DNA of 52,617 nt from an uncultured Oscillospiraceae bacterium (GTDB lineage Bacteria > Bacillota > Clostridia > Oscillospirales > Oscillospiraceae): contig CANQKZ010000006.1 in NCBI GenBank assembly GCA_947624585.1, forward strand, positions 1 through 52,617, given 5' to 3'. This document shows, one piece after another, positions 33,294 through 40,818 of this stretch (its first letter is position 1; every line of letters begins with the position of its first letter). The translations under genes were made by a program, and so were the position numbers. The notes beneath the pieces were generated by a model. It saw only the letters and a program-made list of their open reading frames with translations, was not told the origin of the DNA and ran no database searches.

Positions 33294-34469
33294 TTACGCC
33301 CGGTGGTTCTCCCGGCACCATCTTCTCTGTGCCTGTTTTTTCCGGGCCGCCCGGCACTCCGGGCAGAAGCGGTTTTGTGCCCGCTCGAAAAAGTCTCGTC
33401 CGCACCGGGAGCAGAATTGAGGCTTGATCCTCAAAAACTCCGTGCAGCTGTCGCAGTCGGAACAGCCCGCAGAGCAGCCCTTGGTGTCGCTCCAGTGCTG
33501 GCACATCTGCCGCTGCCAAAACTTCTCCCAGCCCATTGCAAGGACCTTCTGCTGCAACACCAGATTCTGAATGACCGAGGCCAGTGCCGACAGTTCCCGC
33601 TTCACCGTCGCGGCGTGCTTGGGTATGTAGATGGCCTGCTTTACGGTCGGGACAGGCGCTCCACCCCCCCAGGGGCCGGCGCCCATCATGGCGCGTACCG
33701 CGTCGGCATTCTCGGTCAGGTACACCGTGTAGACCTTGCCCCTGACGGCTTTCTCGGATTTGCCGAGGCGCCGTCCGATCGCCGCGTAGCTGTCCCCGGC
33801 CCGGATGCCGTCAGCGAGGGCTTGGAGCATCTCGTCATCCCACGGTCTGCTCGGTACGGTGGAAGCCCGCAGTGGGCGCTCCTTCAGCCCCAGGTCCGTA
33901 CACCGCCGCTGGATCGCGCCCTCTGACCTGTGCAGCCGCTCCGATATTTCCTGCCGAGTGTATCTGTGCTTTTTCAGCATGATCTTCAGCAGATCGTCAT
34001 CCGCCGATGTCCACGGGCGCTTTTGCTGGAGGGGAAATGCGGTGGCGTCCTTGGCCCGCTGCTCCGCCACCCATGGCGGCTCTTTTCCGAGGGCCAGCGG
34101 TTCCATCCTGCTAAAGTCCAGATATGATCGGTTCTTCTCCGCCCACTTCCAAAACTCGCTCAGGTACACCACCCGCACCCGCTGCTTGTCCCGCAATTTT
34201 GTGTGGATGGGCAGCCCCCGGTTTTCGCCGCAGCTGATATACGCATATCCGCCATTGTAGTCGTTCCCGTACAGGGCGGCCGCCAGCTGGTTGAGGGTGA
34301 TATACTCGCCGCTTTCCAAGAACCGCCCCAGCCCCTTTTTCGATGACCGCTCCTTTATGGCTCCCCGCGTCCGATTCAGCTTCGCGGCTATGCCGGGGAC
34401 GGACACCGTACCCCACATTTCTTCGAGGTAGTCATCCTCCTCGCGTGTCCAATTTCGCGCTTGTCCCAT
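33294..34469 (-). CDS. Three Myb/SANT-like HTH repeats plus zinc ribbon
   Basis: This 391-residue protein has three related units: WTREEDDYLEEMWGTVSVPG (about residues 8-50), WTSADDDLLKIMLKKHRYTR (about 153-200) and PWDDEMLQALADGIRAGDSY (about 209-255). Each ends in a recognition-helix-like segment (RTRGAIKERS, RSEGAIQRRC, KSEKAVRGKV). Near the C-terminus CSRCGRDFFERAQNRFCPEC forms a zinc ribbon. The layout suggests sequence-specific DNA binding. The target is unknown. It follows the methylase-like gene and precedes the large ParB. Confidence 0.85.
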   Translation of the reverse strand: MGQARNWTREEDDYLEEMWGTVSVPGIAAKLNRTRGAIKERSSKKGLGRFLESGEYITLNQLAAALYGNDYNGGYAYISCGENRGLPIHTKLRDKQRVRVVYLSEFWKWAEKNRSYLDFSRMEPLALGKEPPWVAEQRAKDATAFPLQQKRPWTSADDDLLKIMLKKHRYTRQEISERLHRSEGAIQRRCTDLGLKERPLRASTVPSRPWDDEMLQALADGIRAGDSYAAIGRRLGKSEKAVRGKVYTVYLTENADAVRAMMGAGPWGGGAPVPTVKQAIYIPKHAATVKRELSALASVIQNLVLQQKVLAMGWEKFWQRQMCQHWSDTKGCSAGCSDCDSCTEFLRIKPQFCSRCGRDFFERAQNRFCPECRAARKKQAQRRWCRENHRA

Positions 34470-34479
34470 ACGCTTCTCC

Positions 34480-35376
34480 TCAGAAAAGTTTGAACTGACC
34501 CGTTTCCTCGACCTGCAACGGCTCCGGCGCTTCGGGGCGAGGCTCTACACGGGGAGAGGCGGGAATCGCCTCGGAGGGGCCTTGCCGCCCCTCCTGCGGC
34601 GCGGCAGCCTCCACGGGCGCCGCGCCGATCATCTCCTGCACCCGCTGCCAGATCATCCGATAGTGCCACACGTCCGTGTAGAGCATCGGCATGAACCAGA
34701 CCTCGTGATTCTTGTGGAAGACCGGGGCGAGGGGGTGGCCAGCCTGCGGCTCCGTGAGAGAGTTGCCGACCACCACATACCCGGCGCACCCCAGCAGCGA
34801 CAGCTGTATGTAGCACATGAGCGCCGCCGTGCGGTCTATGTCCTGGGCTACGAACAGCGCCCCGGACATCGGCGCCCCGTATTCCACCAGCACGTTCCGG
34901 GCCGCGATCAGCGTTGCGCCCGCTCCACAGGCCGGGTCGTGAATACCTACCCACCCGCGATCTTCGATCTTCACCGCTGCCTCATCCTCCGACATGATCA
35001 TCTTCGCCATCATCTCGCAGACGTGGTACGGCGTGAAAACCTGCCCGCGCCAGTGATTTCCCAGGTTCAGCGCCATGAACATCTCACCCAAAAAATCCTG
35101 CTTCGGGTTGTCCTCCAGGCCTTGCACGGTCAGAGCGAAAAGCTGCGGGAACAGGATTTGCTCCTTCTTGCCGTACTTCTTGATCGTGCGGATATATTCC
35201 TGCTCCCGCTTATCATGCACAGGCCCGGTCTGGTCCAGAGCATTGGAGATCGCAGTTGCCGTCAAAACGGTGAAGTCTTCCCAGACCTCCCACGACATCC
35301 GGGTGTAGCACAGTTGGTTGAACACCTTCTGAAACTCGTTCTGCGACTGATTTCTGAACCTGACCGGATGTGCCAT
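34480..35376 (-). CDS. N6-adenine methylase-like protein lacking NPPY
   Basis: This 298-residue protein has a helical N-terminal type I HsdM-like region, GQVFTPYHVCEMM (about 111-123) and the SAM motif DPACGAG (147-153). Where the catalytic NPPY/F should follow, the chain reads YVVVGNSLTEP. The protein is otherwise full-looking, so it may bind SAM/DNA without methylating, or be a divergent enzyme. No specificity subunit is near. It starts behind GGAGGG. Confidence 0.85.
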   Translation of the reverse strand: MAHPVRFRNQSQNEFQKVFNQLCYTRMSWEVWEDFTVLTATAISNALDQTGPVHDKREQEYIRTIKKYGKKEQILFPQLFALTVQGLEDNPKQDFLGEMFMALNLGNHWRGQVFTPYHVCEMMAKMIMSEDEAAVKIEDRGWVGIHDPACGAGATLIAARNVLVEYGAPMSGALFVAQDIDRTAALMCYIQLSLLGCAGYVVVGNSLTEPQAGHPLAPVFHKNHEVWFMPMLYTDVWHYRMIWQRVQEMIGAAPVEAAAPQEGRQGPSEAIPASPRVEPRPEAPEPLQVEETGQFKLF

Positions 35377-35379
35377 GCG

Positions 35380-36108
35380 TCAGCCCTCCTCCACGGAGGC
35401 CGGGGCCTCGACTGTGCCGTACACCTCACGCGGCCCGGAGCCGTTGTAGGGGCCGACGATGCCGTCCTGCTCCATCCGCTCCATCAGCAGCGCCGCCCTC
35501 GCGTGGCCGATCTTCAGCGCCCGCTGAAGGTGGGAGAGGGAGGCGGTGCCCGCTTCCCGGACGGCTTTCACCGCCGCGTCATACAGCGGGTCCGGCTCCT
35601 GGAATATCTCGCTGTCCGGCAGATCATCGTCCGGCTGGTTATCACCGCCGCCGTCATCCGGGAGATCGCCGCTGTCCGGCAGCTCGTCCTCGTATTCCTC
35701 CAGCGGCTCGGCGTCCTCCAGTTCTCCGGCGTCCTCCTTCGGCATGAGATCATCGGGCACCAGATGCTTCCCGGCCACCTCCCGGAAAAAGTTTCCCTGC
35801 CAGCAGCGCGTCATGTTGATGAACAGATTCCGCAGCTTGGCGAACAGGGCGTCCCCGATTTTGATGTCCCCGAAGGTCTTGAACTTCACGTCCCCGTCCT
35901 CCATGGTGAATACCAGCTTGGCCTCCTGGCTCATGATGCGCCCATCGTCCCCGGCCAGCATGGACAGCTGCTCCCCGATTCCCATGTTGGGGCTGATCTT
36001 CAGCGTGATGGGATAGTCGCTGCCCCGGAAGCTGGGGATCAGGCCGTTCTCGTCGCATACGCCCTCCAGCTTTTTCTTGTAAACCTCGTACTTTGCCATT
36101 TCGTTCAT
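35380..36108 (-). CDS. Early protein with C-terminal FtsK-gamma-type winged helix
   Basis: This 242-residue protein starts at MNEMAKYEVYKK, seven bases after AAAGGAGC. Residues 1-115 are a conserved-looking alpha/beta domain. Residues about 120-170 are acidic linker. Residues about 180-235 form a winged helix (AGTASLSHLQRALKIGHARA) like the FtsK gamma domain that reads octameric DNA sites. It is coupled to the methylase-like gene downstream. A DNA-binding role is likely. Confidence 0.8.
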   Translation of the reverse strand: MNEMAKYEVYKKKLEGVCDENGLIPSFRGSDYPITLKISPNMGIGEQLSMLAGDDGRIMSQEAKLVFTMEDGDVKFKTFGDIKIGDALFAKLRNLFINMTRCWQGNFFREVAGKHLVPDDLMPKEDAGELEDAEPLEEYEDELPDSGDLPDDGGGDNQPDDDLPDSEIFQEPDPLYDAAVKAVREAGTASLSHLQRALKIGHARAALLMERMEQDGIVGPYNGSGPREVYGTVEAPASVEEG

Positions 36109-36127
36109 TGGTCTTTGCTCCTTTCTG

Positions 36128-36643
36128 TCATTCAAGTATTTTTGGGAAGCCGACCTTGGAAGTCGGCACCCGGTATTGCTTCAGATCTGCCTCGGTGACA
36201 TACCTTCGGCCAAAATAGGATTTCATGTCGCACCACACCCGCCAGGGGATGCGGTACACACCGCCCGTTGCGAAGCCCACCACCACGAAGCATCTGGCCC
36301 CCAGCAGTTCGTGCATATCCAGCCGCTTTGCCTGTTGGGGGAGCACCCGGTTTTGCTCCATCCGCTCCCCGGATGTAAATTTCGCCTCGAACACCACGGA
36401 CAGCCCGCCCTTGATGGTGCCCTTGAAATCCGGCTGCGCCCGCTTTTCAAAGATGGCGAGAAACTGGCCGTTTCCCATGGGGCGGATGATCTTCATAGGC
36501 TCCGGGGTTTTCTCCATCTCCGCGAATCCGATGCTCTCGTAGTAATTCAGGGCGGCGGCTATGCTGCTCTCGAACTGCTGGCCCCTGGCCCGGTTGATCT
36601 TCCCCATGACCTGACGGCGCGGGTCTTTCTTTCCTGCGATCAT
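36128..36643 (-). CDS. recU: RecU-like Holliday junction resolvase
   Basis: This 171-residue protein starts in an ATGA overlap. It has the RecU pattern: NRARGQQFESSIAAALNYYE, then QPDFKGTIKGGLSVVFEAKF with the catalytic D...E-x-K, and QAKRLDMHELLGARCFVVVG. RecU resolves Holliday junctions during recombination-dependent replication. Its length is close to the usual size. It fits beside SSB, nuclease and Sak4-type genes. Confidence 0.92.
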   Translation of the reverse strand: MIAGKKDPRRQVMGKINRARGQQFESSIAAALNYYESIGFAEMEKTPEPMKIIRPMGNGQFLAIFEKRAQPDFKGTIKGGLSVVFEAKFTSGERMEQNRVLPQQAKRLDMHELLGARCFVVVGFATGGVYRIPWRVWCDMKSYFGRRYVTEADLKQYRVPTSKVGFPKILE

Positions 36644-36945
36644 CCCACGGCCTCGCATTCTTCGGGGGTGTCAACCTCCCCGGTTATGTAGGCGGCGTAC
36701 TGGGGCCAGCGTTCCAGGTATATCTGCGCTTCGCCTATGGCCCCGCCCTGCAGGTTGTAGATGTTCCGGGCATAGGCCAGATCAGAGAGGGAGGGCGTGT
36801 CCCACTTTCCCGGTTCCGGGGCGGCGCAGGTTGTTGTCCACGAGGACAGCACGGCCAGCGCCGCGATCAACACGATCAGGGCCACGGCTTTACCTCTCCG
36901 GCGACGGCGGCCGGCCCGCTGGTGGGGGCCTTTCGGAATGTTCAT
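36640..36945 (-). CDS. Small membrane or exported protein
   Basis: This 101-residue protein starts MNIPKGPHQRAG; a basic stretch precedes one hydrophobic helix (KAVALIVLIAALAVLSSW). The remainder (DLAYARNIYNLQGGAIGEAQ) would lie outside. It could be a signal-anchored protein. No family is recognised. It is coupled to the genes on each side. Confidence 0.75.
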   Translation of the reverse strand: MNIPKGPHQRAGRRRRRGKAVALIVLIAALAVLSSWTTTCAAPEPGKWDTPSLSDLAYARNIYNLQGGAIGEAQIYLERWPQYAAYITGEVDTPEECEAVG

Positions 36946-37127
36946 GCCTGATCTCCTTTCCAGTATTTTTCGTTCCAGTCCTCGGCGGCCATCTTCTCGG
37001 TGATGTGCGGCGGGGTCTTGCGTGTGCAGCGTGTGCAACGGACGGTGTACGCCCCGGTCAGCGGCATATACCACATTTCCGCGCGGGCTTGGCACTTGCA
37101 GCGCCGCAGCTTCGGTACGCCCTTCAT
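36942..37127 (-). CDS. Lar-like (restriction-alleviation family) zinc protein
   Basis: This 61-residue protein has two Cys pairs (RRCKCQARAEM, VRCTRCTRKTPP) followed by AAEDWNEKYW, the ending of Lar-family small proteins (…A-x-x-x-W-N…). Lar of Rac modifies type I restriction; many homologues are only family members with no tested role. It overlaps the genes on both sides by 4 bp. Confidence 0.82.
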   Translation of the reverse strand: MKGVPKLRRCKCQARAEMWYMPLTGAYTVRCTRCTRKTPPHITEKMAAEDWNEKYWKGDQA

Positions 37128-37243
37128 TTCCCGCTCCTTCCCAGCGGCAGCGACCGGATGAACTTCTCCACCGGGCGAATCCGGGGGAACAGGTGGTCGG
37201 CCACGATGCAGCCGATGATGAGCACGACAGATACGGTGATCAT
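37124..37243 (-). CDS. Tiny membrane protein (39 residues)
   Basis: This short gene starts with ATG 37243, in an ATGA overlap with the helicase-loader stop, and ends at 37124, in overlap with the Lar-like start. The product is one hydrophobic helix (MITVSVVLIIGCIVADHLFP) with a basic tail. Coupling on both sides supports it. The function is unknown. Confidence 0.65.
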   Translation of the reverse strand: MITVSVVLIIGCIVADHLFPRIRPVEKFIRSLPLGRSGK

Positions 37244-37746
37244 TTCGGGGCCTCCAATCTTCTCGCGTTCTCCGGGGTCACGCCCCCGGTCAGCCATGTG
37301 TTTTTTCTCGCCAGTGCTATGTAAGTGCCTTGGATGTCTACCTCGGCCCACGATCTCGCCTCCATGATTCGCTCCGGGCCTCCCACGGCGTCGATCACCG
37401 CCCGGCCCTCGCGCCCGATCAGCGCGGAGGTATACAGTTCTTCGGGGCTTTTGGCGAAAGACGCGGCGGTTCGGATTGCCTGGAATACCATCTGCGCCTT
37501 GGCTGCGATCTCGTCCCTTATGGCCGTGGCCGCCTCCCGGAACTCCGCGATGGTGGGAGGGAATTTGCACTCCCGGCACACCCGGATCACCGCCTGCTGG
37601 CCCAGCCAGTAATCCACGTCCCCGGTGCACGCTGTCCAAAGTTCTATCGTCGGCCCCATCTGGGCCAGACCGCCCTTGAACATATCCGCCCTGGGAAACG
37701 CCAGCATCAGGACGGCAAATATGTTGGTCATCTCCGTGCGGGTCAT
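37240..37746 (-). CDS. Replicative helicase loader-type protein
   Basis: This 168-residue protein has the N-terminal MTRTEMTNIFAVLMLAFPRA and later WTACTGDVDYWLGQQAVIRV. This is the pattern of the small loader/inhibitor proteins (G40P/gp39 type) that follow phage replisome organisers. It would bring the host helicase to the phage origin. It overlaps the stop of the replication protein by 4 bp. Confidence 0.8.
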   Translation of the reverse strand: MTRTEMTNIFAVLMLAFPRADMFKGGLAQMGPTIELWTACTGDVDYWLGQQAVIRVCRECKFPPTIAEFREAATAIRDEIAAKAQMVFQAIRTAASFAKSPEELYTSALIGREGRAVIDAVGGPERIMEARSWAEVDIQGTYIALARKNTWLTGGVTPENARRLEAPK

Positions 37747-38621
37747 TTCTCATCCTCCGCTGCGAACATCTGGTGCAGCGTCTGCAAGTCTGCCATGGGG
37801 GAGCCGCCCCGGTTCCCGGCGGGCGGCGGCTGGCGCTGCTGCTCTCTGGCCTCCAACTCCTGCAGGGACGTGATACCGTCCCGCTCAAAGTTTCGGAGAA
37901 TGCCCTTGATGTAACTCCACCGGGTATTTCTCTCGGCCAGGGCTATGTCGATGGCCCGGATGCAGAGATCGGCGGGGAGTCGGGAGCAGAAATCCTGCAA
38001 CTCGGAAATCACCACCGAGGACGGCATGGCCGTGATCTTGTCTTGGTAGTAGCTCACGACCTTCGCAAAATCCTCGCGCGTGCGCACGCGCCCGGGCGCG
38101 GGTGGGGAATCTATACCAGTCTCATATCTACCTCCATCTTCAGTATCAGTTTCATTTACAACTACAACTACATTTCCAGCGTTTGCTGGTGATTTTGCTT
38201 GAGCAAAACCGCCAGCAAAATCATCTGTTGTGCTTGTCGTTTTGCTTGAACAACCGCCACGGCGACCCGCAGATGCTCTGGTATCGCTCAACTTCGCGTC
38301 CTTCACCATGCGCCGCTGGAGAAGCCTGTCCCCGTCAAGCGTCAAAACGTCCTCGTCCAGCAGTTCCTCCAGAGAACGCTCGATCACGTCCGCAGAGTAG
38401 GGCATCTGCCGGACCAGCTTTACAGCAAAGTTTTTGATCGTGCTGCTGCTTTGCTTGTCCTTTTGCTTCAGCAAAATCGTTCCGTAGTCCTGGGATTTAT
38501 GCATGAGGCACATGAGGCGGATATACACCCCGGTGCTTTCGGCGCTGCACTCATTCAGCCGCTCGTCGGAAAGAAAATCGTCCACATACAGCGGTAGGTA
38601 CGGCTGATTCCGAAGTGCCAT
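37743..38621 (-). CDS. Replisome organiser / DnaD-like replication initiator
   Basis: This 292-residue protein has an N-terminal winged-helix domain (QPYLPLYVDDFLSDERLNEC, GVYIRLMCLMHKSQDYG), a low-complexity linker (about residues 125-175), and a DnaD-like C-terminal region (FAKVVSYYQDKITAMPSSVV, RNTRWSYIKGILRNFERD). It binds the origin and recruits helicase. The linker-coding DNA is AT-rich and contains iteron-like repeats, so the origin probably lies inside the gene. It starts behind AGGAGGCG. Confidence 0.9.
   Translation of the reverse strand: MALRNQPYLPLYVDDFLSDERLNECSAESTGVYIRLMCLMHKSQDYGTILLKQKDKQSSSTIKNFAVKLVRQMPYSADVIERSLEELLDEDVLTLDGDRLLQRRMVKDAKLSDTRASAGRRGGCSSKTTSTTDDFAGGFAQAKSPANAGNVVVVVNETDTEDGGRYETGIDSPPAPGRVRTREDFAKVVSYYQDKITAMPSSVVISELQDFCSRLPADLCIRAIDIALAERNTRWSYIKGILRNFERDGITSLQELEAREQQRQPPPAGNRGGSPMADLQTLHQMFAAEDEK
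38180..38480. other. Candidate replication origin (iterons in the replisome organiser gene)
   Basis: Two perfect 7-bp inverted repeats, TTTTGCT-NN-AGCAAAA, lie at 38193-38208 and 38461-38476. Partial copies lie at 38214-38223 (AGCAAAATCA) and 38240-38253 (TTTTGCTTGAACAA). The surrounding DNA is AT-richer than the rest of the genome. Lambda and several Firmicute phages keep their origin inside the initiator gene. The origin role is inferred. Confidence 0.55.
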
Positions 38622-38635
38622 TTTTTATCGCCTCC

Positions 38636-39106
38636 TCAGAACGGCAGTTCCCCGTCATATTCGCCGTCATCAAGATCAGAAAACGCTCCGCCGGGAGCGG
38701 CCGGCTGCCCATACCCTGACCGGGACGGCGCCGGGGCAGGAGCCGGGGCGGGAGCGGAAGATCTGTCGCCGCCGCTCTGATCGCGCTTGCTCTCGCCAAA
38801 ATAGAGGTTCTCCACCACGATCTCTGCGGAGCGGCGTTTGCCGCCCTCCCGGTCTGTCCAGTCCCGGATTTGCAGCCGCCCGGACACCACGGCCATGCTC
38901 CCCTTGGAGAAATACTTGGAAGCAAATTCCCCGGTGCTGCGCCACGCCACGCAGTCGATGAAATCCGTCTCGCGGTTGTTCGTGTTCTTGTCGATGAAAT
39001 CCCTGTCCACCGCCAGCGTGAACGAGGCCACCGCCGTCTGGCTCTGGGTGTAGCGCAGTTCCGGGTCACGGGTCATGCGGCCCATGATGGTAATGTGATT
39101 AAGCAT
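38636..39106 (-). CDS. ssb: Single-stranded DNA-binding protein
   Basis: This 156-residue protein starts at MLNHITIMGRMTRDPELRYT, the classic SSB opening. The OB fold continues with FIDCVAWRSTGEFASKYFSK and GRLQIRDWTDREGGKR. A Pro/Ala/Gly linker leads to the acidic tip DGELPF used to recruit partners. It protects ssDNA in replication and in the Sak4-type recombination encoded nearby. Confidence 0.97.
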   Translation of the reverse strand: MLNHITIMGRMTRDPELRYTQSQTAVASFTLAVDRDFIDKNTNNRETDFIDCVAWRSTGEFASKYFSKGSMAVVSGRLQIRDWTDREGGKRRSAEIVVENLYFGESKRDQSGGDRSSAPAPAPAPAPSRSGYGQPAAPGGAFSDLDDGEYDGELPF

Positions 39107-39506
39107 TTGACTCACCGCCTTTCTTGCTCATGTTTCGCAGCTCCGGGCCGGAGGCGCTGACGATCTCGACCACCCGCCGGCACTGGCGAATATCGAAAAG
39201 CCCGATATGCGTCTGGGCCACCGTCAGCCCCATCTTCTCGGCCAGCCAGCGGTAAGCTGCATTCCGCTGGCGCTTGAACGGCCCCGTCCTCCACAGGGGG
39301 TCAAAGAACAGGTGTGCGCTCCTGCGCATCTCCCGCAGTTCGGCGTTGGCCAGCGTCCCCTTGGGCTTGTCCGTCCCGGCGTGAACGCCCACATAGGCCC
39401 CGCACTTCCGGCAGAGGTAGATCATCCCGTAGCTGCGCCCGTAGATGATCGCGCTGTCCACGAACTCGGCCCGCTGGCCGCAGTAGCCGCAGATAACGGT
39501 TCTCAT
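39099..39506 (-). CDS. DUF3268-type zinc-ribbon protein
   Basis: This 135-residue protein starts MRTVICGYCGQRAEFVDS and has YLCRKCGAYVGVH and RSAHLFFDPLWRTG. This is the pattern of DUF3268 phage proteins with a zinc ribbon followed by a helical domain. The function is unknown, though it recurs beside SSB and NinB-like genes. It overlaps the SSB start. Confidence 0.88.
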   Translation of the reverse strand: MRTVICGYCGQRAEFVDSAIIYGRSYGMIYLCRKCGAYVGVHAGTDKPKGTLANAELREMRRSAHLFFDPLWRTGPFKRQRNAAYRWLAEKMGLTVAQTHIGLFDIRQCRRVVEIVSASGPELRNMSKKGGESNA

Positions 39507-39685
39507 TTGGGGGGCACCTCCCGCTTCTCGTCGGATGTCTCTATGAACGCCCGGAGAACGACCAGGGCGATGTCCCGCGCCTCGCGGCGGGTGCTCCCGC
39601 CCTTGACGGCGGCCTTGTATGCGGCCCTGGCAATATCGGCTTGAACGCCAAGGTATTCGATCATGCCGCCCACAGGCTCTTTCAT
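39503..39685 (-). CDS. Small helical early protein (60 residues)
   Basis: This 60-residue protein starts at MKEPVGGMIEYLGV, ten bases after AAGGAGG; an ATG three codons upstream lies too close. It is helical throughout and has no recognised domain. It overlaps the DUF3268 gene start by 4 bp. Confidence 0.75.
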   Translation of the reverse strand: MKEPVGGMIEYLGVQADIARAAYKAAVKGGSTRREARDIALVVLRAFIETSDEKREVPPK

Positions 39686-40209
39686 CGGCTCCATTCCTCC
39701 TTGTACCGGGCGATCTGCTCCGGGGTGTCAGTTTCGATGCCGAGGCTCTTTGCCTCCTCTATGGCCCCGTCGATCAGCCGGGCCATTTCCTTACTGTCCA
39801 TGAGGTGCGTCTGCTTGTAGACCAGATAGCAGGCGAAGGATTTGCCGTTCTCCTCCCGGTGGTCGAAGCACTTCGCGTAGGGGTAGATCATGCTCACGTC
39901 CGTTGATGCCGGAAGTTTGAAGCCCACCACCTTGCCGTCGCTGTCCCGCGCGACTGCGCCGTAGTCGCAGACCAGCCGCGTTTTCACGGCATCGTCGCTC
40001 TCGCCAGTCTCGGCGGCGATCTTGTTGACCAGCACATGAAAGTAGGCGTTGGCGCTCAAAGACCGCTTTTCCCGGTATCGTTTGATCTCGATGCTCAGGT
40101 CGATGCCCACCAGCTTGTCGTAGACGCTGCGGATGTCCTGGTCTATTTCCAGCGTGATGCGCTGCTTGCGGTTCAGCCCCACGGACAGGTCGATCAGCCG
40201 GCCTCTCAT
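39682..40209 (-). CDS. NinB-like recombination protein
   Basis: This 175-residue protein starts MRGRLIDLSVGLNRKQRITL in an ATGA overlap. The core IEIKRYREKRSLSANAYFHV, the following KIAAETGESDDAVKTRLV, and the SKEMARLIDGAIEEAKSLGI ending match the NinB/ORF-family proteins that bind ssDNA in phage recombination. The family match is by pattern. It lies between the exonuclease-like and SSB genes. Confidence 0.8.
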   Translation of the reverse strand: MRGRLIDLSVGLNRKQRITLEIDQDIRSVYDKLVGIDLSIEIKRYREKRSLSANAYFHVLVNKIAAETGESDDAVKTRLVCDYGAVARDSDGKVVGFKLPASTDVSMIYPYAKCFDHREENGKSFACYLVYKQTHLMDSKEMARLIDGAIEEAKSLGIETDTPEQIARYKEEWSR

Positions 40210-40817
40210 GTTTTGCTCTGCCACTTCTCCCGGTAGATCGGCATATTGCCTGTTACCTGGAGCCAGTCAACGAAATCGCTGATGATGGGGAAGATGCTGG
40301 GCGTCTCCTCGCGCTGGTAGGTTTCCGACCATACCTCCGTGCCGTTGGATATGCAGTAGGTGAATCGGGAGGCCTCCGGGACGATCTCAAGGTATGTGGG
40401 GTGCTGGGTGCTGTCGATGTACTTCCCCCGCTCGTAGGATTTGGAGAACTTGATGTCGATGATCTCCCCGGCCTTGAGCGCGTCCAGCCGCCCGTACAAG
40501 AGGAAATCCACTCCGTTCACCGTGACCCGCTTCATGGCCTTGTACTGGAGGACACCGCCCTTGATGCGGTATGCTACCCTCGCGGCGGCGTCGTTCCAGC
40601 GGTTTGTGGGGTCGCTGCGGCCATGCAGGATATCCGTCACCAGATTCTCAAAGTCGATGCCGTTCTGCATGGCCTCGCTGGGCGGCGTCGGTTCCCGCCG
40701 GAGGTTCTTCATAAACTCGGCGTAGGGGTCGCGCTCCGTGGTGGCGTCCTCGTAGGGATCGTCCCGGATAGCCCGGAGCCAGGACGCCAGGAGAGAGTGT
40801 GTTATCAGCAGGGCCAT
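40206..40817 (-). CDS. PD-(D/E)XK nuclease (RecB/Cas4/YqaJ-like)
   Basis: This 203-residue protein has a helical N-terminus, the conserved GIDFENLV segment and FLLYGRLDALKAGEIIDIKF, where the D and (D)-I-K form a PD-(D/E)XK active site. A QHPTYLEIVPEASRFTY region follows. It probably resects dsDNA for the Sak4-type recombination partner encoded immediately before it. It starts two bases after the ATPase stop. Confidence 0.88.
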   Translation of the reverse strand: MALLITHSLLASWLRAIRDDPYEDATTERDPYAEFMKNLRREPTPPSEAMQNGIDFENLVTDILHGRSDPTNRWNDAAARVAYRIKGGVLQYKAMKRVTVNGVDFLLYGRLDALKAGEIIDIKFSKSYERGKYIDSTQHPTYLEIVPEASRFTYCISNGTEVWSETYQREETPSIFPIISDFVDWLQVTGNMPIYREKWQSKT

Positions 40818-40818
40818 C

